The notes under the pieces: model-generated
The model's input: only the letters and a program-made list of their open reading frames with translations
Told to the model about the DNA's origin: nothing
Database searches by the model: none
NCBI GenBank assembly: GCA_949840935.1
Contig: CATKXX010000026.1
Coordinates: forward strand, 1-44,287
From: an uncultured Acetatifactor sp.
Lineage (GTDB): Bacteria; Bacillota; Clostridia; Lachnospirales; Lachnospiraceae
Reading direction: 5' to 3'
DNA length: 44,287 nucleotides
Made by a program: the position numbers and the translations under genes
Part shown: one piece after another, positions 1 to 6,860 of the stretch
How positions within the stretch are numbered: position 1 is the stretch's first letter
Layout: every line of letters starts with the position of its first letter

Positions 1-45
1 TAAATTGCCATTTATCTGAGCAGTGGCACTATTGATATCAGAATG

Positions 46-86
46 AACGCATATGAGCATCAGATTTTCTGGTGCCGATATGCGTT
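46..86 (+). terminator. Long hairpin upstream of the lysis cassette
   Basis: AACGCATAT (46-54) pairs with ATATGCGTT (78-86), and inside it GCATCAG (57-63) pairs with CTGGTGC (69-75) around a 5-base loop. The hairpin is followed by TATTTAT. It looks like an intergenic terminator or processing stem between upstream phage genes and the lysis genes. An ATG at 53 lies inside the stem, which argues against it as a start codon. Confidence 0.5.
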
Positions 87-124
87 TATTTATGCGCAAA
101 TCTAAGGGAAAGGGGGTGGCACAG

Positions 125-454
125 ATGGACAACCCGGTAACACACAGGGAGCTGGAGCAGTTCCGGGACCTGATGGAGTCAGAAAATGACCGGTTGAAAG
201 AGGAAAATGACCGGCAGAACCACCGCATCGGGATCCTGGAGAACAGCATCCAGAAGATGACCGACCTTGCAGCATCCACGGAAAAGCTGGCTGTGAACAT
301 GCAGAACATGTTGAAGGTCCAGGAGGAGCAGGGTAAGCGTCTGGGGCAGATCGAGAGCAGGGACGGCGAAAAATGGCGGAAAGCAATGGCGTATATCGGA
401 ACCGCCATATTAGGGGCTGTACTTGCTATTGTTTTTGCCAAGGTTGGGCTGTAA
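125..454 (+). CDS. XhlA-like phage lysis-cassette protein
   Basis: This 109-residue protein has a charged N-terminal coiled coil (about residues 5-75, rich in Glu, Asp, Arg and Gln) and one C-terminal membrane span (about 88-107, ending FAKVGL). That is the layout of haemolysin XhlA-type proteins, which sit with holin and endolysin genes and help membrane disruption. The start at 125 is chosen because AGGGGGTGG lies 5 bases upstream; the earlier in-frame ATG at 53 is buried in a hairpin. It is first in a four-gene lysis run with very short gaps. The family assignment rests on architecture and context rather than a clear motif, so a general phage membrane protein remains possible. Confidence 0.6.
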   Translation: MDNPVTHRELEQFRDLMESENDRLKEENDRQNHRIGILENSIQKMTDLAASTEKLAVNMQNMLKVQEEQGKRLGQIESRDGEKWRKAMAYIGTAILGAVLAIVFAKVGL

Positions 455-464
455 GGGAGGGGAC

Positions 465-728
465 ATGAAGAAAAGGCGGACAAGGACAATGGATGTCATC
501 CTGGCGGTGATCGCTGTTTTCCTGCTCCTCTTTATCGTGGTGATGGTGTGGCTTTACTACCAGACCGGGGCAATCCCGGACACGCTCTGCACATGCGTAT
601 TTGCTGCCTGCGGAGGGGAGTGTGGGGTCATGGGCTGGATAAAGACCACGAAGGAGCGGCAGAGGGAGCGGTCATTCGAGCTGGAGGACAGGGAACACGA
701 AGAAAAGGTTCAGAAGGAGGGAATATGA
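465..728 (+). CDS. Small phage membrane protein of unknown function
   Basis: An 87-residue protein opens with a basic stretch (KKRRTRT), has one strong hydrophobic span (about residues 9-30), a Cys-containing segment (CTCVFAACGGEC) and a highly charged C-terminal tail rich in Arg and Glu. Ribosome site GGGAGGGG precedes ATG 465. The stop codon overlaps the next start as ATGA at 725, implying coupled translation with the holin-like gene. Its place between the XhlA-like and holin-like genes suggests a role in host lysis, but I do not recognise a named family and assign no function. Confidence 0.6.
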   Translation: MKKRRTRTMDVILAVIAVFLLLFIVVMVWLYYQTGAIPDTLCTCVFAACGGECGVMGWIKTTKERQRERSFELEDREHEEKVQKEGI

Positions 729-1048
729 GCTTGAGCGTATTTTTGATGTTATTGATGTTGGTATCTACTTTTACAAGCCTTGTGACAGAGGCGGTCAAGA
801 AGTGCTTCCAGGAGAGGGGCAAGACCTATTATGCAAATACACTGGCCGGGTATATCTCTGCCGGTCTGTCTATTGCGGTAGGGGCTGCATACATCATCCT
901 TACCGGCGCGGCAATCAATGCGCAGATGGCGGTATATCTAACTGCCCTGGTATTCATGTCGTGGTTGGCTGCTATGGTGGGATACGATAAGGTCATCCAG
1001 GCGATCTCGCAGTTTAAGACGGGGAAAGAAAAAGAGAAAAATGAGTAA
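725..1048 (+). CDS. Phage holin-like membrane protein
   Basis: This 107-residue protein has about three hydrophobic spans (roughly residues 3-20, 44-64 and 68-88) and a short Lys/Glu-rich tail (KTGKEKEKNE), the usual plan of a small holin. Holins form membrane lesions that let endolysin reach the cell wall. GGAGG lies shortly before ATG 725, and the start overlaps the previous stop. The endolysin gene begins 16 bases after its stop codon. No holin family motif is diagnostic here; the call rests on size, spans and position directly before the endolysin. Confidence 0.65.
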   Translation: MSLSVFLMLLMLVSTFTSLVTEAVKKCFQERGKTYYANTLAGYISAGLSIAVGAAYIILTGAAINAQMAVYLTALVFMSWLAAMVGYDKVIQAISQFKTGKEKEKNE

Positions 1049-1064
1049 GGAAAGGAGCGGCATC

Positions 1065-2345
1065 ATGGCACTGAAAGGAAAGACAGTCCAGGAGCAGATA
1101 TGGAACCATCTGAGATCCAAAGGACTGAGTGATCACGGTACAGCAGGGCTCATGGGGAACCTGTACGCCGAGTCGGGGCTGAACCCGAAGAACCTTCAGA
1201 ACACTTCAGAAAAGAAGCTGGGCTATACGGATGAAGCATATACCCAGGCGGTGGATGACGGTTCGTATGGCGGCTTCGTAAAGGACAGCGCCGGCTATGG
1301 GCTGGCCCAATGGACGTTCTGGAGCCGGAAGGAAAAGCTCTTGAAGTTTGCCAGGGCACGTGGATGCTCTATCGGCGATCTGGAAATGCAGTTGGATTAT
1401 CTTATGGAGGAAATGAGAGGAAGCTATGGTGCGATCCTGGCGAAGCTGAAAACTGCAAGGTCTGTGAGGGCGGCATCGGATGCCGTCCTTACTGGCTTTG
1501 AGAAGCCGAAGGACCAGGGCAGCACCGTAAAGGAGAAGCGGGCCAGGTACGGCCAGCAGTATTATGACGAATTTGTATCGGCAAAGGGACCGGAAGGAGG
1601 TATCAGCAATATGACAGCCAGACAGAAGATCGTAGGGATCATGCAGGGGTGGATCGGCCGCAAGGAGGGCAACGGCAGCCACAGAAAGATCATTGACACC
1701 TACAATGAGCATAAGCCCCTGGCGCGTGGATATTCCGTGAAATATACGGATGCTTGGTGCGCGACTTGCGTATCAGCTGCAGCAATCAAGGCAGGGTTTG
1801 AAGATATCATCCCCCTGGAGTGCGGATGCGGACAGATGGTGCAGCTGGCACAGAAAATGGGTATCTGGCAGGAGAACGATGCATACCGCCCTGAGCCTGG
1901 GGATATCGTCATGTATGACTGGCAGGACTCCGGGGCTGGGGACGATACCGGCTGGCCTGATCACGTTGGCATGGTAGAGAAAGTAGTAGGAAATACGATC
2001 ACTGTCATCGAGGGCAACCTGAATGATGCAGTAGGGCGCAGAAATATCCAGGTGAACGGACGGTATATCAGAGGATATATCCTTCCGAAATACGAGAGTA
2101 AGGCGGGCGTGAAGAATGAGCCCAACACTTCCGGGGAGCTGGAAGTCGGTGATATGGTGACATTTACTGGCAGCATCCACTATACCAGCAGCTATGCCAG
2201 TGCAAAGGGCCGCGCCTGCAAGGGCGGCAGGGCAAAGGTGACACAGGTCAGCAAGGGCAAGCCCCACCCGTACCATCTGGTGAGTACGGATAAAAGCTGT
2301 ACTGTCCATGGGTGGGTGGATGCAGATAAGGTCTCTAAGGGATAA
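1065..2345 (+). CDS. Modular phage endolysin (tail-lysozyme, CHAP-like amidase, SH3-like binding domain)
   Basis: A 426-residue lysin with three parts. Residues 1-170 resemble phage tail lysozyme, with a catalytic-type Glu in LYAESGLNP at 36. Residues about 185-345 form a CHAP/NlpC-like peptidase, with DAWCATC (Cys232) and DHVGMV (His300). Residues about 358-424 form a small SH3-like wall-binding domain (VGDMVTF...GWVDADKV). It should cut both glycan and peptide bonds of host peptidoglycan. Start 1065 is preferred over ATG 1041 because AGGAAAGGAG lies 8 bases upstream. A second, stronger ribosome site inside the gene precedes Met183 in frame, which would yield a separate 244-residue peptidase-plus-binding product. 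Confidence 0.85.
   Translation: MALKGKTVQEQIWNHLRSKGLSDHGTAGLMGNLYAESGLNPKNLQNTSEKKLGYTDEAYTQAVDDGSYGGFVKDSAGYGLAQWTFWSRKEKLLKFARARGCSIGDLEMQLDYLMEEMRGSYGAILAKLKTARSVRAASDAVLTGFEKPKDQGSTVKEKRARYGQQYYDEFVSAKGPEGGISNMTARQKIVGIMQGWIGRKEGNGSHRKIIDTYNEHKPLARGYSVKYTDAWCATCVSAAAIKAGFEDIIPLECGCGQMVQLAQKMGIWQENDAYRPEPGDIVMYDWQDSGAGDDTGWPDHVGMVEKVVGNTITVIEGNLNDAVGRRNIQVNGRYIRGYILPKYESKAGVKNEPNTSGELEVGDMVTFTGSIHYTSSYASAKGRACKGGRAKVTQVSKGKPHPYHLVSTDKSCTVHGWVDADKVSKG
1592..1613 (+). promoter_or_regulatory. Internal ribosome-binding site and in-frame start within the endolysin gene
   Basis: GGAAGGAGG (1592-1600) lies 10 bases before ATG 1611, which is in frame with the endolysin and encodes Met183 exactly at the linker between the lysozyme and CHAP-like domains. 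Secondary starts of this kind are known in some clostridial phage endolysins. Use of this one is inferred. Confidence 0.6.
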
Positions 2346-2449
2346 GAGGGCTTATCTATTGCAGGAGCGCCTGAACCTGGCACAGGACGGGATAGCTGGT
2401 TACAACAGCATCCAGGCAGTGTTCTACAATTAATCATGAGAGAGATTAA

Positions 2450-2472
2450 GGGCGGTAGGTATTCTGCCGCTC
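2450..2472 (+). terminator. Hairpin after the endolysin gene
   Basis: A 9-bp stem with two wobble pairs (GGGCGGTAG with CTGCCGCTC, loop GTATT) is followed by GTTCTTCTAAT. The T tract is weak, so this is a probable rather than certain intrinsic terminator. The 2346-2449 stretch before it shows no gene with a start site. Confidence 0.45.
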
Positions 2473-2536
2473 GTTCTTCTAATATCCAATTTCTGGTATG
2501 CTCAATTCTTTTTAGTAGTTTTCAAAAATATTTTTC

Positions 2537-2565
2537 TTGCATTTGGTAACCAATTATTTTATGAT
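2537..2565 (+). promoter_or_regulatory. Promoter with palindromic operator in its spacer, before the AbrB-like gene
   Basis: TTGCAT (2537-2542), 17 bases, TATGAT (2560-2565). The spacer begins with TTGGTAACCAA (2543-2553), a perfect 5-1-5 palindrome touching the -35 box. A protein bound there should block RNA polymerase. The same layout recurs at the next promoter (2778-2806). Confidence 0.7.
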
Positions 2566-2569
2566 ATTG

Positions 2570-2582
2570 ATAGGTAACCAAT
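2570..2582 (+). promoter_or_regulatory. Second operator copy before the AbrB-like gene
   Basis: ATAGGTAACCAAT differs at one base from the palindrome ATTGGTAACCAAT found at 2783-2795. It lies just downstream of the -10 box and just before the ribosome site, so binding here could also block initiation or read-out. Confidence 0.6.
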
Positions 2583-2598
2583 GATAGGAGGATTGCAG

Positions 2599-2781
2599 AT
2601 GGTAGAAAGAAATATAATCATGGGAAAAGCCGGGGGGACTGCTGGGAAAAATTCGGTCAACTATAAAATCAGTCTTCCGGCTGAAATGGTAAAGGAACTG
2701 GGGGTAACGCAGGAAGATAAAAGTGTATTAGTTTCTTTTTCTAATGGAAAAATAATCATAGAAAAGAAAGTAAATGCTTGA
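2599..2781 (+). CDS. AbrB/SpoVT-type (MazE-like) DNA-binding regulator
   Basis: This 60-residue protein has the swapped-hairpin AbrB signature: a Ser/Asn-rich lead-in (GKNSVNYKISLPAEMVKELG), then VTQEDKSVLVSFSNGKIIIEKK. Proteins of this size act as dimeric DNA-binding regulators or as antitoxins of toxin-antitoxin pairs. Start 2599 is chosen because AGGAGG (2586-2591) lies 7 bases upstream; ATG 2581 falls within an operator copy. The -35 box of the next promoter overlaps its stop codon. Three copies of one palindrome, in its own promoter and in the following gene's promoter, strongly suggest autoregulation and control of the small protein at 2859. No recognisable toxin lies next to it. Confidence 0.8.
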   Translation: MVERNIIMGKAGGTAGKNSVNYKISLPAEMVKELGVTQEDKSVLVSFSNGKIIIEKKVNA

Positions 2782-2806
2782 CATTGGTAACCAATATAAG
2801 TATAAT
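2778..2806 (+). promoter_or_regulatory. Consensus promoter with perfect palindromic operator in its spacer
   Basis: TTGACA (2778-2783), 17 bases, TATAAT (2801-2806): both boxes match the sigma-A consensus. ATTGGTAACCAAT (2783-2795) is a perfect 6-1-6 palindrome filling most of the spacer. The promoter drives the small gene at 2859 and begins on the stop codon of the AbrB-like gene. Confidence 0.8.
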
Positions 2807-2858
2807 AGTATTATCAGATGAGGCAAGTAAATCTGATGAACGGAAAGGAGAATACAGA

Positions 2859-3044
2859 ATGTTGGAGGCAATGGATGAAATGACAGAGAAAGAGCAGAAA
2901 ACAATGTTTATAAGCGCATATATGAATTTACAGCGCGTCAAGGTATCGCAGGATAAGGACAAGGAAATTAGAAACCAGGAAAGGGAATTAAAAGCAAAAC
3001 TTGAAGCATTAGGCGTTGTAGTTGAGGATTTGACAATCGAGTAG
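2859..3044 (+). CDS. Small acidic/coiled-coil protein under the shared operator
   Basis: A 61-residue protein with heavily charged helices (MTEKEQKT, then VSQDKDKEIRNQERELKAKLEALG) and a short hydrophobic end (VVVEDLTIE). AAGGAG lies 8 bases before ATG 2859. It has its own near-perfect promoter, apparently repressed through the palindrome shared with the AbrB-like gene, and is closed by a 9-bp hairpin. I recognise no family. Its size, helix content and shared control fit a partner of the AbrB-like protein or a phage accessory factor, but no function can be given. Confidence 0.6.
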   Translation: MLEAMDEMTEKEQKTMFISAYMNLQRVKVSQDKDKEIRNQERELKAKLEALGVVVEDLTIE

Positions 3045-3050
3045 CAGTAA

Positions 3051-3079
3051 AGAGAGCGGGGCTTGCCACCGCTCTCTTC
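3051..3079 (+). terminator. Terminator of the AbrB-like module
   Basis: AGAGAGCGG (3051-3059) pairs perfectly with CCGCTCTCT (3069-3077) around a 9-base loop and is followed by TCATTT. It begins 6 bases after the stop codon at 3044. Confidence 0.7.
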
Positions 3080-3125
3080 ATTTAAAATATCCCACATTAA
3101 GATAGTACTGTCTTCCCAAGGCAGC

Positions 3126-3707
3126 AGAAAAAAACCAAAGAAGTATCAATATAATATCCATGTGGGCACACCTATCATAGCAATAGAATCCGGCGTAGTG
3201 ACTGCCCTGGGCTGGAACCAGTACGGCGGCTGGCGGATTGGTATCAGCAGCTTTGACGGTCATCGTTACTATTACTATGCCCATTTGCGCCAGAATTACC
3301 CCTATGCGGAGGGGCTGGAGGAGGGCAGCGTGGTGACGGCGGGGGATGTGATCGGGTATATGGGGCATACCGGCTACAGCACCAAGGAGAATGTGAATAA
3401 TATCGAGATTACGCACCTGCACTGGGGGCTGCAGCTGATTTTTGACGAGTCCCAGAAGGAGGGGAATAATGAAATCTGGGTGGATGTGTATCCTTTGACC
3501 CGGTTCCTGGCGAAGCACACCCAGCCGGCGGCGAAGGTGGAGGGAACGAAGGAGTGGGTGCGGACGAGTGGGATTGTGGATCCGGCGGTGGAGGAGTATG
3601 AGGCGGGAATTCCGAAGGAAATGCGGACACCGGTAAAAGAGGATTCTCCAGAGAATAGCAGCGGGGAAGGGCAGGAACCAAAAACCATGCAGCAGATGCA
3701 ACAGTAA
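3126..3707 (+). pseudogene. M23-family peptidase, 5'-truncated remnant
   Basis: From about 3163 the frame reads as the C-terminal part of a cell-wall M23 endopeptidase: GTPIIAIESGVV, GWNQYGGWRIGI, YYYYAHLRQNYPYAEGL, and THLHWGLQL with the conserved His-x-His. The signal or anchor segment and the first metal-site motif (His-x(3)-Asp type) are missing, and there is no in-frame ATG with a ribosome site at the beginning; only a TTG inside the terminator stem opens the frame. The C-terminal tail is Pro/Glu/Gln-rich. A peptidase lacking one zinc ligand should be inactive. The break point lies where phage sequence ends, so integration or recombination is the probable cause. Confidence 0.75.
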
Positions 3708-3782
3708 AGGCAGGAAGGCAGCAGGTAAAATGCGAATGCTATACATGTATGTAGAAAAGTATAGAGGGTTCAGGACTGCTGT

Positions 3783-4694
3783 TCATTCTCCAAAGGTGGA
3801 AGCTTTCTTTTTCCGGTATTCGGTCGGCGTCAAATGATAGTGCTTTTTAAATAATCTGCAAAAATAGTCCACGTTATGAAAGCCTGTTTCCTTAGAAACA
3901 GTGGCGACCTTTTTCTCCGTTTTTGACAGCAGCAATGCGGCTTCATTTAAGCGGCAGTTTATCAGATAATGGATAGGCGTAAGATGCAGGTATTTGTGAA
4001 AAAGGTTTAATATGGTGCTTTTGCTGATTCCAGCGTAACCGGAAAGTTCGTTCAACGAAATATCCTGTGAATAGTTTTGATGAATATACTGCATGATCAG
4101 CTGTAATCTGGCTTGGGAAGAAGCCGAGTCATCCGTGCGGCATGGGGTACGGGAAAAATCTGTATTTTCATACAGCACCAGCCAGAGTCTCTGCAGGAGG
4201 GAGGCTGTGGCCAGCTCCCTGGAAGAAATATGTTCCTGGACAGCTATGATCTGTTTCATCACAGATACAACCTCCGCCTGCCAGCGGGTTTCCACATGGA
4301 AAACCTGATAAGCCAGCGAAGAGGAGAGCACAGGCAGGACATATTTTTGATAAATAAGACTGTCCTGCGGAGCGATAAAAGAGGGCATACATAAAAAATT
4401 TGGAATAATGGCTTCAGCGGGAGAATAAAAGCGGTGAAGGACTTTGGAATTAATGAATATTCCGTTTCCCTCCGATAGTTCAAACTGCTTCTCCCCAATC
4501 CAAAGGGTAACGGTTCCTGATTCAATGTATACAAATTCCAGCTCGGTATGCCAGTGCCACTCCACACAGTTAAAATCAAACAGGGCTAAGTTTTCATAAT
4601 AAAAGCGGAACGGATAGCTGCTGCTGCCATGCTGGATCGTTTCCATCAAATTTTCATCTGTCGAAATTCTGCTGTATGCAGTTTCAAAATTCAT
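3783..4694 (-). CDS. AraC-family transcriptional regulator with cupin domain
   Basis: A 303-residue regulator with an N-terminal cupin-like ligand domain (about residues 35-110; WHWHTELEFVYIESGTV) and a C-terminal double helix-turn-helix of the AraC type (about 196-296; ISLNELSGYAGISKSTILNLF, then VATVSKETGFHNVDYFCRLF and HLTPTEYRKK). Proteins of this form sense sugars or related ligands and activate transport or catabolic genes. Start 4694 is chosen because GGGGGAT lies shortly upstream and residues before it do not fit the family. It is divergent from the MFS transporter at 4921, its likely target. Confidence 0.9.
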   Translation of the reverse strand: MNFETAYSRISTDENLMETIQHGSSSYPFRFYYENLALFDFNCVEWHWHTELEFVYIESGTVTLWIGEKQFELSEGNGIFINSKVLHRFYSPAEAIIPNFLCMPSFIAPQDSLIYQKYVLPVLSSSLAYQVFHVETRWQAEVVSVMKQIIAVQEHISSRELATASLLQRLWLVLYENTDFSRTPCRTDDSASSQARLQLIMQYIHQNYSQDISLNELSGYAGISKSTILNLFHKYLHLTPIHYLINCRLNEAALLLSKTEKKVATVSKETGFHNVDYFCRLFKKHYHLTPTEYRKKKASTFGE

Positions 4695-4727
4695 AGTCAA
4701 ATTATCCCCCGAAAGAAGTTTTAAGAT

Positions 4728-4757
4728 ATTGTACAACAAATATAGGATATAAATCAA
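4728..4757 (-). promoter_or_regulatory. Probable promoter of the AraC-type gene
   Basis: On the minus strand TTGATT (4757-4752), 18 bases, TACAAT (4733-4728), about 33 bases before the start codon. The rest of the divergent gap (4758-4920) has a G+C-richer patch at about 4795-4890 and no clear plus-strand promoter. Confidence 0.45.
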
Positions 4758-4920
4758 TGAAAATAGGGTTCTTATGTAATATAATTCAACAATGAAGCTG
4801 CCGGCCACGGAGCGGACCGTCATGCGGCGGAATTCGTATTCCTGTTCCCATGAGGTTGTGAGTGTTGTGTCAATGGGGATTCGGACTAAAAAATTAAGGC
4901 AGAAAATAAAAGGAGACAGG

Positions 4921-6111
4921 ATGATCATGCCAGACTATGGAAAAACGAAAAAAGCCTGCTATATGGGATTTATCACACAGGCTATCACAGCTAATTTTGC
5001 GCCGCTTTTGTTTTTAAAGTTTCATAATGATTATCATATTGCACTTGGAAATATCGCACTGATATCTACCTGCTTTTTCTTTACGCAGCTTCTGGTAGAT
5101 CTGTTTTGCGCGAAATTTGTGGACAGGATTGGATATCGTGTCTGTATTGTAGCCTCCGAGGTATGCTCCGCCGTAGGGCTGGCAGGGCTGGCATTTTTGC
5201 CGGATATTTTGCCGAACCCGTTTATGGGAATACTGTCCAGTGTCATCATTTATGCGGTGGGAAGCGGCCTGATCGAGGTATTGGGCAGCCCTATTATGGA
5301 GGCCTGCCCCTTTGAGAATAAGGAAGCCACAATGAGTCTGCTTCATTCCTTCTATTGCTGGGGTGCGGTGGGGACGATTCTGATTTCAACATTGTTTTTT
5401 CTGCTGTTTGGAATGGACAGCTGGAAATGGCTGGCTGTCTTATGGGCGTTGATTCCGGCAGTGAATATTTACTATTTTGCCACATGCCCCATCAAATATT
5501 TAGTGGAAGAAGGAGGAGGAATGGGAATCAGGGAGCTGTTCCGGCGGCCCATGTTCTGGCTGGCCGTCTGTCTGATGGTCTGTTCCGGCGCCTCAGAGCT
5601 TGCCATGGCGCAATGGGCATCGGCTTACGCGGAAGCTGCGCTGGGCTTGTCGAAAACGGCAGGGGATCTGGCGGGCCCCTGTATGTTCGCCGTTACCATG
5701 GGAATCAGCCGCGTAATTTTTGGAAAATACGGTGACAGAATGGATTTGATGAAATTTATGACAGGTTCTGGAGTCCTATGTGTAATATGTTACCTTCTGG
5801 CATCCCTGTCCGCCAATCCTTTGGCAGGGCTTATCGGCTGTATTTTGTGTGGTTTTTCTGTGGGAATAATGTGGCCCGGGACGATCAGCATATCTTCTGA
5901 AAAATTCCCTGCGGGCGGGACGGCTATGTTTGCGCTGCTGGCAATGGCCGGGGATCTGGGCGGCAGCATCGGGCCGGGGATAGTGGGCCGCATTACGCAG
6001 TTCGCAGGAGACAATATCCGTGCAGGTATGGGAGTGGGGCTGGTATTTCCGGTGATTCTGTTGGTGATGCTTTTTATTCTTGGCAGGGAAAAAATATTAT
6101 GCCATAGGTAA
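4921..6111 (+). CDS. Major facilitator superfamily transporter (FucP/sugar-type)
   Basis: A 396-residue integral membrane protein with about 12 hydrophobic spans and a basic loop after the second span (KFVDRIGYR), the loop-2 pattern of MFS carriers. A second copy of the same motif occurs in the C-half (GKYGDRMD). Acidic and aromatic residues within the spans (for example SGLIEVLGSPIMEACP) fit sugar:proton symporters of the FHS type. AAGGAGA lies just before ATG 4921; ATG 4927 is an alternative with more usual spacing. The neighbouring divergent AraC regulator suggests inducible uptake of one sugar, which cannot be named. Confidence 0.85.
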   Translation: MIMPDYGKTKKACYMGFITQAITANFAPLLFLKFHNDYHIALGNIALISTCFFFTQLLVDLFCAKFVDRIGYRVCIVASEVCSAVGLAGLAFLPDILPNPFMGILSSVIIYAVGSGLIEVLGSPIMEACPFENKEATMSLLHSFYCWGAVGTILISTLFFLLFGMDSWKWLAVLWALIPAVNIYYFATCPIKYLVEEGGGMGIRELFRRPMFWLAVCLMVCSGASELAMAQWASAYAEAALGLSKTAGDLAGPCMFAVTMGISRVIFGKYGDRMDLMKFMTGSGVLCVICYLLASLSANPLAGLIGCILCGFSVGIMWPGTISISSEKFPAGGTAMFALLAMAGDLGGSIGPGIVGRITQFAGDNIRAGMGVGLVFPVILLVMLFILGREKILCHR

Positions 6112-6175
6112 GGATAAATGGCATTCAGGGGTGGAAGCATAAGCAGTAAAATCGGTGATGATGCAGGAGGGCAAT

Positions 6176-6778
6176 ATGTGCGGCAGATATTATGTGGATG
6201 ATGATACGGCGAGAGAGGTAGAGACGCTGGTCAGGCAGGTAGATGATAAAATGCGGGAGACCATGATCTGTAAAGAGGGGATTGTGGCAAAGGACATCCA
6301 TCCTATGGAGACGGCTTTCATCCTGACTTCATCCGGCTCCGGCCTGGAGTGCAAATGTCAGAGGTGGGGCTTCCCGGGTTTCCAGAAAGGGCAGGTTATC
6401 ATCAACGCCAGGTGTGAGTCTGCCATGGAAAAGCCGATGTTCAGGGAGGCTGTACTGCACCGCAGGGCGGTTATCCCTGCGGCGGGATTTTATGAGTGGG
6501 ATCACAGTAAGCAGAAGCATACCTTCTGCAGGGAAGGCAGGAGTACCCTGTTTATGGCAGGATGTTACAGGAGATATGAGGACGGAGACAGATTTGTGAT
6601 CCTGACGACCAGAGCCAATGCATCCATGGAACCGGTTCATGACCGTATGCCCCTGATCCTGGAGCAGGAGGAGGTGGCGGAATGGCTTCTGAAGGATGGC
6701 GCTGTGGAAGGGCTGCTTCGGAAATCACCGCCCCTGTTGGAGCGCAGGACAGAGTATGAGCAGATGAGCCTGTTTTAA
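6176..6778 (+). CDS. SRAP-family protein (YedK/HMCES-like abasic-site crosslinker)
   Basis: A 200-residue SRAP protein. Cys2 (MCGRY) is the residue that bonds covalently to abasic sites in single-stranded DNA after Met removal. Asn77 and Arg79 (IINARCES), Glu107 (GFYEW) and His155 (EPVHDRMP) complete the known active site. The family shields abasic sites at replication forks. AGGAGG 5 bases before ATG 6176 decides the start, which also places Cys at position 2. The protein ends in QMSLF, close to the QL(S/D)LF beta-clamp-binding motif. It follows the MFS gene by 64 bases but is functionally unrelated. Confidence 0.92.
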   Translation: MCGRYYVDDDTAREVETLVRQVDDKMRETMICKEGIVAKDIHPMETAFILTSSGSGLECKCQRWGFPGFQKGQVIINARCESAMEKPMFREAVLHRRAVIPAAGFYEWDHSKQKHTFCREGRSTLFMAGCYRRYEDGDRFVILTTRANASMEPVHDRMPLILEQEEVAEWLLKDGAVEGLLRKSPPLLERRTEYEQMSLF

Positions 6779-6783
6779 GAGGC

Positions 6784-6811
6784 GCCGGATCTTTGGAGGA
6801 ATTCATCCGGC
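6784..6811. terminator. Hairpin between convergent SRAP and LacI-type genes
   Basis: GCCGGAT (6784-6790) pairs with ATCCGGC (6805-6811). No T tract follows on either strand, so it may stop transcription weakly or only stabilise mRNA ends. Confidence 0.35.
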
Positions 6812-6860
6812 CCCCCTGCGAAGATGGAAGGAACAGGGGAATAAGCCCAGACGAGGGGCA

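Larger units (their letters stand above)
1..3163 (+). mobile_element. Right end of a prophage or phage remnant
   Basis: All genes from the left edge to about 3050 are plus-strand phage-type genes: an XhlA-like protein, a small membrane protein, a holin-like protein, an endolysin, then a small AbrB-like regulator and a small protein. The next reading frame is the 3' part of an M23 peptidase with no 5' part. A phage end lying against a broken host gene suggests integration within that gene; the likely junction is just before the codons for GTPII at about 3163. No integrase or structural gene is in the window, so the left end must lie upstream. Whether the phage is intact cannot be judged. Confidence 0.6.

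Noticed and set aside
2346..2440. Extra phage reading frame after the endolysin
   Set aside because: A protein-like tail can be read (about 2360-2433), but it has no start codon or ribosome site.
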